Assembly (NCBI GenBank): GCA_026995045.1
Contig: JALWPK010000209.1
Location: 62,001-126,000 of the forward strand
Length of the DNA: 64,000 nucleotides
Direction of reading: 5' to 3'
Source of the DNA: Gammaproteobacteria bacterium
Lineage (GTDB): Bacteria; Pseudomonadota; Gammaproteobacteria; SZUA-229
Below the pieces are notes generated by a model. That model was given only the letters and a program-made list of their open reading frames with translations, was not told where the DNA came from and ran no database searches. This document shows positions 28,983 to 37,754 of the stretch, piece by piece. The position numbers were made by a program, and so were the translations under genes. Every line of letters begins with the position of its first letter. Position 1 is the first letter of the stretch.

Positions 28983-29366
28983 ATGGAATATTTGTATTAT
29001 GTACTTGTTTGGTCTTACACGGGCGCAAATCTTGATATACAGCTTGGCACTATTGTCGGCATTACCGGGCCGGTTGGCAATGGCGACTATATAGCCACAA
29101 ATTCAACCAGCAATACACTGACATTGACAGGCAGTGACAACTTTATCCTTGGTTTTAGCTATGACGGCATGAACTGGACGGCCGATACTTCAGTCGTTTC
29201 CCTTGGCGCCAATAGCTACAATGTTTATTTTGATATGGGTGCAAGCAATGTGGTGCAGGTTGATGTACAGATTGTTCCCCAGGTGCCGGTACCGGCTGCT
29301 GTCTGGCTGTTTGGCTCTGGCCTCATTGGCCTTGCTGGCATAGCCCACAGGAAATCACGCGTATAA
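28983..29366 (+). CDS. Short VPxPA-CTERM (PEP-CTERM-like) protein lacking an evident signal peptide
   Basis: C-terminal PVPAAVWLFGSGLIGLAGIAHRKSRV: sorting motif, TM helix, basic tail. Confidence 0.75.
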   Translation: MEYLYYVLVWSYTGANLDIQLGTIVGITGPVGNGDYIATNSTSNTLTLTGSDNFILGFSYDGMNWTADTSVVSLGANSYNVYFDMGASNVVQVDVQIVPQVPVPAAVWLFGSGLIGLAGIAHRKSRV

Positions 29367-29399
29367 TATCGATTTTCACCGCTGTGTCATTTCAACAGA

Positions 29400-29420
29400 C
29401 CCCGCCTTGCGCGGGGTTTT
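29400..29420 (+). terminator. Rho-independent terminator
   Basis: CCCCGC-CTTGC-GCGGGG stem-loop followed by TTTT, downstream of 28983..29366. Confidence 0.75.
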
Positions 29421-29610
29421 GTTTGCCAACAAGAAAGCGTATTGCGATAAGTTAAGAAGCCTCTTGCATGGAGAGCATCCGCATCTCTCTGGATAGCCGG
29501 ATAATTGTGTTTATCTTGATTTAGCGGTTTCAGATATCGTTGAAATCATAAGGAAAGGCTGGAGACGCAAATACAGCCAGCATGCGCATCAAACAGTTAG
29601 CTGTTAAAGT

Positions 29611-29834
29611 CAACGCCTGGACGCGAAGGACACGAAATTTTTGCGGGTTATCTCACAGTGCACGGCTTGTGGCGCAAGATCCTTCGACTTCGCTCAGGGT
29701 GACGAGGCAGTAAATAGCCTTGTCGCTTCAGAAATCTCACAGCGCATAGCCTGTGATGCGAGATCCCTTCGCTACGCCAGGGTATGGCAGAAAAAACCTT
29801 GGCGTCATCTGCGCCTTTGCGGTGTAAACATCAA
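29611..29834. repeat. Intergenic island 1: inverted purine-rich ends enclosing an imperfect tandem duplication
   Basis: Left GGACGCGAAGGACACGAAATTTTT; right reverse complement ACACCGCAAAGGCGCAGATGACGCCAAGGTTTTTT; internal ATCTCACAG...GCRAGATCC repeated at about 84 bp spacing (29650 and 29734). Confidence 0.5.
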
Positions 29835-31900
29835 TTCAACATCTCCCGCAACCCCGCAAGGTGCGCCTTGCCCTTGCTCTTTTCGGTTTTTTCGGTGGCC
29901 TTGCCGCCATGCCATTCGAGGTCGTCCTGTGGCAGTTCTTCGAGGAAGCGGCTGGGTTCGCACATCATTTTTTCACCGTAGCGCTGGCGTACGCGCGCCA
30001 GGGTGATGCAGAGTGTTTTTTGTGCGCGGGTGATGCCGACGTAGGCGAGGCGGCGTTCTTCCTCGATGGTGTCGAGTTCGATGCTGTTGCTGTGCGGCAG
30101 CAGTTCTTCTTCGAAACCGACGAGATAGACATGCGGAAACTCCAGTCCCTTGGCGGCGTGCAGGGTCATCAGTTGCACGGCGTCGGGGGCGCGTTCATCT
30201 TCATTGCGTTGCAGCATGTCGAGCAGCATCATGCGCTGGATGATTTCAGGCAGTTTGGCATCCTTGTCGGATTTTTGCAGCTTGCCTATCCAGTCGAGCA
30301 GCTCCATCACATTGGCCCAGCGGCGTTCGAAACTTTCCATGTCTTCGCTTTGTTCGCGCAGCCAGTTTTCGTAGCCAATGTCGTCCAGTAATCGCTGGCA
30401 GATTTTGACCGCATCCTGTTGCTCGGCGCGGTCGGACAGGCGCAACAGCCAGTCGCTGAACTGTTCCAGTTTGCCGGCGGCGCTGTTGGACAGGTGCGAG
30501 GTAAGCCCCATTTCGCTGCATGCCTGCAACAGGCTGACATCGCGCTTGCCGCAATACTGGCCCAGTTTTTCCAGTGTCGCCGGGCCGATGCTGCGGCGCG
30601 GGGTGTTGATGGCGCGCAGGAAGGCGGCGTCGTCCGCCGGGTTGGCCAGCAGGCGCAGGTAGGCGACCACGTCCTTGATTTCGCTGCGGTCGAAAAACGA
30701 CAGGCCACCGCTGACCACATAGGGCACGTTTATCGTGCGCAGCATTTTTTCGAACACGCGCGCCTGAAAGTTGCCGCGATACAGAATGGCGTAATCGCTG
30801 TAGCGCCTGCCGTTTTGCAGCTTGTGTGATTGCAGGTCGATGGCGACGCGCTCGGCTTCATCGTCGGCGCTGTTGCATTGCACCACGCGAATCAGTTCGC
30901 CTGCGCCAAGTTCGCTCCACAGTTTTTTCTCGTAAATGTGCGGGTTGTTGCCGATGAGCTGGTTGGCGACGCGCAGGATGCGGCTGGTGGAGCGGTAGTT
31001 CTGCTCCAGCTTGATGACTTTCAGTTGCGGGAAGTCCTGCGCCAGCTGCGTGAGGTTTTCCGGGCGCGCGCCACGCCAGGCGTACACCGACTGGTCGTCA
31101 TCGCCGACCACGGTCAAGGTTTGCCGCCTGGCCATCAGCATCCTGACCAGTTCGTACTGCATCGCGTTGGTGTCCTGGTATTCGTCAACCAGCAGGTAAT
31201 GAATCCTGTCCTGCCAACTGGACAGCACTTGCTGATTGCTGCGAAACAGTTGCACGCATTGCAGTATCAAATCGTCCAGGTCGAAGGCGTTGTAGGCGTG
31301 CAACTGGCGCTGGTATTTGGCGTAGAGTTTGGCATGCTGCATTTGCATGTCGTTTTCCGCCGCTTTCATTGCCTGCTCGGGCAACAGGCCGTCATTTTTC
31401 CAGCTGGAAATCTGGTTGAGTATGGTGCGCGCCACGTCCATGCCGCGCTCGCCGGTGCTGCGGGTGAGTTCCTGAATGATGGTCATGCCGTCCTGCTGGT
31501 CGAACACCGAAAAGCCCGGTTTGTAATCCAGCTTGCCGCATTCTTTGTGTAGAATGTTGAGACAGAAACGGTGAAAGGTGGACACCCGCAAACCGCGCGA
31601 GGCGGTTTTGCCAACACGCTTTTTCACGCGCTGCTTCATTTCATCCGCTGCCTTGTTGGTGAACGTGACCGCGGCAATGTGTTTGGCGCTGATGCCGCAG
31701 TCGTCAATCAGATAGGCGATTTTCTCGGTAATCACACGGGTTTTGCCACTGCCCGCGCCGGCCAGCACCAGCATCGGGCCATCGATGCCAAGCACGGCGG
31801 CGCGTTGTGCGGGGTTGAGTTTGAGCGTGGCGGATTGGGTGTTTGTCAATGTGGTTACTGCTTTGTTGGGTGGCTGTAAATGATAAAGATTTTTCACCAC
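29831..31900 (-). CDS. rep: ATP-dependent DNA helicase Rep (UvrD/Rep family)
   Basis: LKLNPAQRAAVLGIDGPMLVLAGAGSGKTRVITEK, VVGDDDQSVYAWRGARPEN, MTLHAAKGLEFPHVYLVG. ORF starts with GTG at 31900; TTG at 31849 is an alternative start. Confidence 0.93.
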   Translation of the reverse strand: MVKNLYHLQPPNKAVTTLTNTQSATLKLNPAQRAAVLGIDGPMLVLAGAGSGKTRVITEKIAYLIDDCGISAKHIAAVTFTNKAADEMKQRVKKRVGKTASRGLRVSTFHRFCLNILHKECGKLDYKPGFSVFDQQDGMTIIQELTRSTGERGMDVARTILNQISSWKNDGLLPEQAMKAAENDMQMQHAKLYAKYQRQLHAYNAFDLDDLILQCVQLFRSNQQVLSSWQDRIHYLLVDEYQDTNAMQYELVRMLMARRQTLTVVGDDDQSVYAWRGARPENLTQLAQDFPQLKVIKLEQNYRSTSRILRVANQLIGNNPHIYEKKLWSELGAGELIRVVQCNSADDEAERVAIDLQSHKLQNGRRYSDYAILYRGNFQARVFEKMLRTINVPYVVSGGLSFFDRSEIKDVVAYLRLLANPADDAAFLRAINTPRRSIGPATLEKLGQYCGKRDVSLLQACSEMGLTSHLSNSAAGKLEQFSDWLLRLSDRAEQQDAVKICQRLLDDIGYENWLREQSEDMESFERRWANVMELLDWIGKLQKSDKDAKLPEIIQRMMLLDMLQRNEDERAPDAVQLMTLHAAKGLEFPHVYLVGFEEELLPHSNSIELDTIEEERRLAYVGITRAQKTLCITLARVRQRYGEKMMCEPSRFLEELPQDDLEWHGGKATEKTEKSKGKAHLAGLREMLN

Positions 31901-32193
31901 AGAGGCGCGGAGGCACAGAGGTTATTTGTTATTGCAAGCACAGAAACCAGCTCACTCTCAGTAGAATACGCAGACGCGTGGGAGCGGCTTTAGCCGCGAG
32001 CCCACGATTTCAGCAAGTACCGAGTTTGTAGATAGGTCATTCGCGGCTGAAGCCGCTCCTACAATTTATTGCCGGTGTGCTCTGTTGCAACATACTTTCC
32101 ACATCACAAACCAAAGTGCCTGAGATTTCTCCCAGCGGTCAAAATGACACCAAAACAGCGAAAAAACCTCTGCGCCTCCGCGCCTCTGTGGTG
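31895..32193. repeat. Intergenic island 2: 299 bp bounded by 27-bp near-perfect inverted repeats
   Basis: Left CACCACAGAGGCGCGGAGGCACAGAGG (31895..31921); right reverse complement CACCACAGAGGCGCGGAGGCGCAGAGG (32167..32193); 26/27 match. Confidence 0.75.
31978..32063. repeat. REP doublet (BIME-like inverted pair)
   Basis: GTGGGAGCGGCTTTAGCCGCGA (31978..31999) and inverted TCGCGGCTGAAGCCGCTCCTACA (32041..32063). Confidence 0.75.
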
Positions 32194-32320
32194 AATATTC
32201 CATCAAATCACATTTGCCCCGCATTCTACGGCCTGCCCCCCTCCCCGGCCAGTCCCCAAAAAGGGCATTGACGAATCCTGTTTCATCTGCGGGGCAGGCG
32301 CCACAGCGGCAATTGCCTTT

Positions 32321-32926
32321 GTGCGCAAACTGCGGCACACTCAGCAAGCCTTTGAATCACCGGGAAATGCCTTGCACATCGACCCAGAAACCGGCTTGCT
32401 GGACAGCGCGCGGCAAGTACCTTCGCCCAATGCTGACGCACGCCCGGATGCGGCCGACATCAGCCTGATTGTGGTGCACAGCATCAGCCTGCCACCGGGT
32501 GAGTTCGACGACGGGTCGGACTGGATCGAGCGTTTTTTCTGCAATAATTTGCCGGCTGAGGCTCACCCCTATTTCGCTGAAATCTGCGGCATGCAGGTGT
32601 CGGCGCATGCGCTGATCCGGCGTGATGGCGGCGTGGTGCAGTTTGTGCCGTTTCACCGCCGCGCCTGGCATGCGGGCGTATCGAGCTATAACGGGCGTGA
32701 ACGCTGTAATGATTTTTCCGTTGGCGTCGAGCTGGAAGGAACGGATGACAGCACGTTCGAGGATGCGCAGTATACAGCGCTGGCGCAACTGGTCACCGCC
32801 CTGCGGCAAACCTATCCACGCATTGGCGACAACATCGCCGGCCACAGCGACATCGCGCCCGGCCGCAAAACCGACCCCGGCAGCGGCTTTGACTGGCCGC
32901 GGCTGCGCCACATGATTCAGCAATAA
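32321..32926 (+). CDS. ampD: 1,6-anhydro-N-acetylmuramyl-L-alanine amidase
   Basis: VHSISLPPGEF, SAHALIRRDGGVVQFVPFHRRAWHAG, NDFSVGVELEGTDD, GHSDIAPGRKTDPG. Start is GTG in the ORF track; TTG at 32372 is plausible. Confidence 0.93.
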   Translation: MRKLRHTQQAFESPGNALHIDPETGLLDSARQVPSPNADARPDAADISLIVVHSISLPPGEFDDGSDWIERFFCNNLPAEAHPYFAEICGMQVSAHALIRRDGGVVQFVPFHRRAWHAGVSSYNGRERCNDFSVGVELEGTDDSTFEDAQYTALAQLVTALRQTYPRIGDNIAGHSDIAPGRKTDPGSGFDWPRLRHMIQQ

Positions 32927-32993
32927 GCCCACACAAGGCCGCGCCTTGCGGCTATTATTAGGTAAATAATAAAAAATTCAGTAAGCTGCCCGC

Positions 32994-33833
32994 ATGTCCC
33001 TGATTTCTGTCATTCTTGCTCTGCTGTTCGACCGCCTGTTGCGCCACTGGCATGACCTGCGCGACCTGTCGTGGTTCGAGCATTACGCCGCCAGCCTCGA
33101 CCGTATTGTTCGCATGCGCAATGGCGCGGTGAAGTATGTGCTGGTGATGCTGACCCCGTTGCTGGCTTTCGCGCTGCAGCAAAGTTTGCTGTACGACGCG
33201 TTTTTCAATATTCCCTACACCGTTTTTGGCATTGCTGTGCTGCTCTATTGCCTCGGGCCGGACTGCATTATCAGCGACGTGGAAGCCTATATCGATGCGC
33301 GCCGCATGGGCGATGATGAAGAAGCCCTGCATCTCGCCGGCGCGATTACCGAACAGGCGGCGTCCACCTCGCCCGATCAACAAACCTCGGATGTGATTCG
33401 CGCGATTTTGTATGTCGCCAACCAGCGTGTGTTTGCGGTGCTGTTCTGGTTCGTGCTGGTGGGGCCAATCGGCGCGGTGATTTTTCGCCTGAGCTTTAAC
33501 CTGAGCAAACAACCGCTGGGCGAACTTGCGCGCTTCGCCGACACCGTGCAGGCGGTGCTGGCGTGGTTGCCCTCGCGCATGCTGGCGGCCAGTTATGCGC
33601 TGGTGGGCAATTTTGAAGGCGCAGTGCTGGCGTACAAAAACCGCCCGTATGAATCCGACCTGTCGATTTCCAATTACGACACGCTGGTCAACATGGGCCT
33701 GGGCGCGCTGCGCAGCAGCCAGGTGGCGGACGAAATTGAAGGCATACAGGCGGCGCGCAACCTGGTGGTTCGCGGTGTGCTGTGTTGGGTAGGCTTACTC
33801 GCCCTGCTCACACTGGGCGGATGGATGGGATGA
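32994..33833 (+). CDS. ampE: AmpE-like inner membrane protein
   Basis: Follows ampD; FDRLLRHWHDLRDLSWF and C-terminal TM segments. Confidence 0.82.
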   Translation: MSLISVILALLFDRLLRHWHDLRDLSWFEHYAASLDRIVRMRNGAVKYVLVMLTPLLAFALQQSLLYDAFFNIPYTVFGIAVLLYCLGPDCIISDVEAYIDARRMGDDEEALHLAGAITEQAASTSPDQQTSDVIRAILYVANQRVFAVLFWFVLVGPIGAVIFRLSFNLSKQPLGELARFADTVQAVLAWLPSRMLAASYALVGNFEGAVLAYKNRPYESDLSISNYDTLVNMGLGALRSSQVADEIEGIQAARNLVVRGVLCWVGLLALLTLGGWMG

Positions 33834-34411
33834 CAAGAATAGATGTGATTCGACACGGCGAACCCGAAGGCGGCCGCCGTTACCGCGGTTACGGCGTCGA
33901 TGACCCGCTGACCGAAACCGGCTGGCGGCAGATGTGGGATGCGGTCGCAAGCCGAAGCGGCTGGACGCACATCGCCAGCTCACCGCTGCAACGCTGCCGC
34001 GCTTTCGCCGAAGCGCTGGGCGAAAAACGGGGTATTGAAGTCAGCGTGCATGACGACCTTAAGGAAATCGGTTTTGGCGCCTGGGAAGGCAAAACACCCG
34101 ACGAAATTCTCGCCGCCGACCCCGGCGCCCTCGACCACTTCTACGCCGACCCGGTGCATAACCGCCCCGAAGGCGCGGAACCGCTGGATGGTTTCAGCCA
34201 GCGCGTGTGGCGGTGTTACCAACAGTTATTGCAACAACATGCGGGCGGTCATGTGCTCATCGTCGGCCACGCCGGCGTCGCCCGCGCCATCGCCGCCAAC
34301 GTGCTGGGCATGAGCCTGGACAACGTGTATTCACGGCTGGGCATTGTGTATGGCGGCATACTCAGCACACAGGTGGCGGAAGGCAAGCCGCCGAAGATGG
34401 TGGTGGAGTGA
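33830..34411 (+). CDS. Histidine phosphatase (phosphoglycerate mutase-like) family protein
   Basis: IDVIRHGEPEGG RHG motif, SSPLQRC, HVLIVGHAGVARA; ATGA overlap with ampE stop. ORF track starts upstream at 33782. Confidence 0.88.
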   Translation: MTRIDVIRHGEPEGGRRYRGYGVDDPLTETGWRQMWDAVASRSGWTHIASSPLQRCRAFAEALGEKRGIEVSVHDDLKEIGFGAWEGKTPDEILAADPGALDHFYADPVHNRPEGAEPLDGFSQRVWRCYQQLLQQHAGGHVLIVGHAGVARAIAANVLGMSLDNVYSRLGIVYGGILSTQVAEGKPPKMVVE

Positions 34412-34420
34412 TGTTATGTT

Positions 34421-35238
34421 CACCACAGAGGCACGGAAGTTTTTTTGCCACAGAGGGCACAGAGAACACAGAGTTAGATTTTAAGAGCACAAATCATGGA
34501 GCAAATTACATTCATTTTGTTAGGCTGGCTTTTAGGCCTATTAAGCCCGGTCATTGTAGAAAAAATTAGCTCAGAATATAATAAAAAACAATTCTTTAAA
34601 GCTGCCTGCACAGAACTTCATGACCTTCAATATAGGATTGTAATCCTATGTTTCATGCTAGGCCAAAGATACGGAACAATTGATAGCGAGTTTTTACAAT
34701 GGATAAAACCGATTATCAAAAACTACAAAGGCTATGAAACAAACGAGTCAGTAATTAAAATTGTTGATACTTTATTAACATGTAATGAAGCTCAATTTAA
34801 CGCAATGATCAAACATATGCGTGCAGAACCAAATGTAGGATTAGGGTTAAAAACATTCACAGCTAGTTTTCTCGAATCAAACCTTTCGCTCGTATCCAAA
34901 TTACCAATTGAGTTACAGGTCAGAATCCATGAGTTTAGAAACCACTTGAACACTTTAAACCAAGAAATCATTGTGGCGAATGATCTACATAAATTAACAT
35001 TTGATTCTTCAGTATCTGATGAAAACCACAAAATAATATCAAGCGAGCTTTTATCAAAGTATGTATTTATACAAAGCATGTGCAAACGTGTTGTTGACAA
35101 ATTAGGGGCTGTAGTATCATCAACACTGTAGATCTGACAAATAGCTCGTGCCACTAGCCGTGCCTTGCTGAATTTCTCCCTCTGGTCAAAACAACACCAA
35201 TTAGCAAAAAACCTCCGCGCCTCCGTGTCTCTGCGGCT
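34421..35238. repeat. Intergenic island 3: inverted purine-rich repeats flanking an AT-rich orphan gene
   Basis: Left CACCACAGAGGCACGGAAGTTTTTTT at 34421; right (reverse complement) AGCCGCAGAGACACGGAGGCGCGGAGGTTTTTTG; right ~78 bp resembles right end of island 2 (32117..32193). Confidence 0.65.
34496..35131 (+). CDS. AT-rich orphan gene; predicted N-terminally membrane-anchored helical protein of unknown function
   Basis: 211 aa; N-terminal hydrophobic ITFILLGWLLGLLSPVIV; composition clearly more AT-rich than neighbouring genes. Confidence 0.7.
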   Translation: MEQITFILLGWLLGLLSPVIVEKISSEYNKKQFFKAACTELHDLQYRIVILCFMLGQRYGTIDSEFLQWIKPIIKNYKGYETNESVIKIVDTLLTCNEAQFNAMIKHMRAEPNVGLGLKTFTASFLESNLSLVSKLPIELQVRIHEFRNHLNTLNQEIIVANDLHKLTFDSSVSDENHKIISSELLSKYVFIQSMCKRVVDKLGAVVSSTL

Positions 35239-35264
35239 AAAAAACGATACAACAATCACCAGAG

Positions 35265-36032
35265 TTAGTCGGCTACCTTCTCCGCAATCTGCTTCAACCT
35301 GGGCAATTCCAGTCCATATTCATCCGCCAGTTTTAACGCGCGCGCCAGGCGGGTCGGGGCGCTACGTCCCATGCAGCTGTGATCCGGGTCGCCATCGAAG
35401 GCGACCAGCATGCCTTCAATCAGTTTTTCTGCATCCAGCGTCTGGCCGGTGAGTTTTTCCTGCAGGCGAATCACTTCAGCAGCCACCTCTCGCGCCAGCG
35501 CCTGGTGATTTTGCCACAGCTCACTCACAGTACCGCCGACTTCCAGACCGGCGATGTTGGTGGTGAGGATATACACGTTTTTCAGCACCAGTTCGTGCAG
35601 CAGTTCGTCCTCGGATTGCAGCTCGCGAGCGGGGATGTCGATGCTCGCCAGTACGCTGACCAGCCATTTGGCGTGATGCCCATAGACAGGTGAAGGAATC
35701 AGCACTTTAACGTCCTGGCCTTTTTTCTTTTCAAACCAGACTGAAATGACAGTGGGCTGTAAATCGTGCTGTTTCCAGTCGTTGGGCAGCAACTCGTTTT
35801 GCAGCAGTATCAACCGATAACGCCAGGCATGCGGTACGCGCTTGAGCACGTCCTGCAAATCCGCTTCACCAACGGCGACGATAACGGCTTCCGGCTCACT
35901 GACGCGGGCGGCCAGCGCTTCAACGTCATCACCCCGCAATACCGGCACAACCGGGTAGCCGCTGCGCAGCACGGCGCGCGCAAACACGCCGCCCATTTCA
36001 CCCATGCCCCATACCACCACACTGTTTTTCAT
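35265..36032 (-). CDS. NAD(P)-binding, ketopantoate reductase-like protein
   Basis: N-terminal VVWGMGEMGGVFARAVLRSGYPVVPV Rossmann-like motif; KNVYILTTNIAGLEVGGTV. Confidence 0.65.
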   Translation of the reverse strand: MKNSVVVWGMGEMGGVFARAVLRSGYPVVPVLRGDDVEALAARVSEPEAVIVAVGEADLQDVLKRVPHAWRYRLILLQNELLPNDWKQHDLQPTVISVWFEKKKGQDVKVLIPSPVYGHHAKWLVSVLASIDIPARELQSEDELLHELVLKNVYILTTNIAGLEVGGTVSELWQNHQALAREVAAEVIRLQEKLTGQTLDAEKLIEGMLVAFDGDPDHSCMGRSAPTRLARALKLADEYGLELPRLKQIAEKVAD

Positions 36033-36104
36033 ACGAATACATCCTCTAACTGCTACAATGCAGGGATTATATCAGCAGCTCTCATAACAATAATAATTTC
36101 ATTC

Positions 36105-37073
36105 ATGCCTACGCCCGATAGCCGCATCGAATCCATCCAGCAGTGGTTGCAACAGTGCTGGCCCAGGCCATTGACTAACTTGCGCCCGGCCTCAGCCGAC
36201 GCCAGTTTTCGCCGTTATTTCCGGGTGGATGACGCCGGCGGCGGACGCAGCCTGATTGTGATGGATGCGCCGCCGGCGCATGAAGATTGCCGACCGTTTG
36301 TACACATCACCGAACTGATTCGCGGCGTGGGCGTCAATGCGCCGGACATTCTGGCGCAGGATATCGAACAGGGCTTTCTGTTGCTGGAAGATCTTGGCAG
36401 CCGCACCTATCTTGACCATTTGCGCGACAATGCCGACGCCCTGTACAGCGACGCCATGGATGCGCTGCTTCGCATGCAGGACATCAACAGCGACCTGCCC
36501 GCCTATGACGCCAGTCTGCTGACACAGGAGATGACGCTGCTTGAGGAGTGGTATCTGAATGTGCATCTTGGCGTCATGCTCGATGACGAGCAGAAGCAGG
36601 TGCTGGAAAACGCCATGCAGTTGCTGGTCGGCAATGTGCTGGAGCAACCGCAGGTATTTGTGCATCGCGATTATCATTCACGCAACCTGATGGTTACCGA
36701 TGTCAACAACCCCGGCGTGATTGATTATCAGGATGCCGTTATCGGCGCGATCACCTATGACCTGGTTTCACTGTTCAAGGATTGCTATATCGAATGGCCG
36801 CGTGAGCGCGTTGAACACTGGCTGGCGCAATACCTCGACAGATGCGGGCAACGATTTGAGCAGCAACAGTTTATTCGCTGGTTTGATTTAATGGGCGTGC
36901 AACGCCACCTGAAGGTGCTGGGCATTTTTGCGCGCCTCAATCATCGCGATGGTAAATCACAATACCTGAACGACTTGCCGCTGACGCTGAAATATGTGCT
37001 CACCACCTGCGAACGCTATGACGAATTGAAACCCTTGCGTGATTTGTTGACACAGTTGCAGGCGACAACATGA
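36105..37073 (+). CDS. amgK: Aminoglycoside phosphotransferase-fold kinase, AmgK-like (MurNAc/GlcNAc anomeric kinase)
   Basis: VFVHRDYHSRNLMV and GVIDYQDAVIGAITYDLVSLFKD; immediately followed by murU. Confidence 0.85.
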   Translation: MPTPDSRIESIQQWLQQCWPRPLTNLRPASADASFRRYFRVDDAGGGRSLIVMDAPPAHEDCRPFVHITELIRGVGVNAPDILAQDIEQGFLLLEDLGSRTYLDHLRDNADALYSDAMDALLRMQDINSDLPAYDASLLTQEMTLLEEWYLNVHLGVMLDDEQKQVLENAMQLLVGNVLEQPQVFVHRDYHSRNLMVTDVNNPGVIDYQDAVIGAITYDLVSLFKDCYIEWPRERVEHWLAQYLDRCGQRFEQQQFIRWFDLMGVQRHLKVLGIFARLNHRDGKSQYLNDLPLTLKYVLTTCERYDELKPLRDLLTQLQATT

Positions 37074-37744
37074 GCCACCCCTTGCGCACCGTCATGATAC
37101 TGGCCGCCGGCCGCGGTGAGCGTTTGCGCCCGCTTACAGACGAAACGCCGAAACCGTTGATTGAAGTCGCCGGTAAAAAACTGATTGAATATCATATTGA
37201 AAACCTCAAGTGCGCCGGCATCAGCCGGCTGGTAATCAACACCGCCTGGCTGGCGGAAAAAATTCATGCCGCGCTGGGCGATGGCGCCAACTACGGCGTC
37301 AGCATCCGTTATTCTGACGAAGGTGAAGCGCTGGAGACGGCGGGCGGCATTATCCGGGCGCTGCCGTTGCTGGATGAACAGTTCATCGTGGTCAACGGCG
37401 ACGTGTGGTGCGATTTTGATTTTACCGAATGGGCGCATCAGCCATCGTCACACGAAGCCCATGTATTGCTGGTGGACAATCCCGAGCATAACGCGGACGG
37501 CGATTTTGCGATCAACAACGGCATGCTGGCCAACAACGGTGATAAACGCTACACCTACAGCGGCATCGGCATTTACAGCAAGGCGTTTTTTGCCGGACAG
37601 ACCGCAGAAAAAGCGCCACTGGCGCCGCTGCTACGCAACAAAAGTGAGCAGAAAAAAGTCAGCGCGCAATACTATGGCGGCAAGTGGACCGATGTCGGCA
37701 CGCTTGAGCGCCTGCGGCGTTTGCAACAGCAACTTCTCGCTTAA
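37070..37744 (+). CDS. murU: MurNAc-1-phosphate uridylyltransferase (nucleotidyltransferase)
   Basis: MILAAGRGERLRPLTDETPKPLIEVAGKKLIEYHIENL; overlaps amgK stop. Confidence 0.88.
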   Translation: MSHPLRTVMILAAGRGERLRPLTDETPKPLIEVAGKKLIEYHIENLKCAGISRLVINTAWLAEKIHAALGDGANYGVSIRYSDEGEALETAGGIIRALPLLDEQFIVVNGDVWCDFDFTEWAHQPSSHEAHVLLVDNPEHNADGDFAINNGMLANNGDKRYTYSGIGIYSKAFFAGQTAEKAPLAPLLRNKSEQKKVSAQYYGGKWTDVGTLERLRRLQQQLLA

Positions 37745-37754
37745 CCCTCCGCCA

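Noticed and set aside
32066-32347. 93-aa minus-strand ORF upstream of ampD with a CRCGACP Cys cluster
   Set aside because: Runs through the island 2 repeat; no convincing zinc-ribbon spacing or extended domain.
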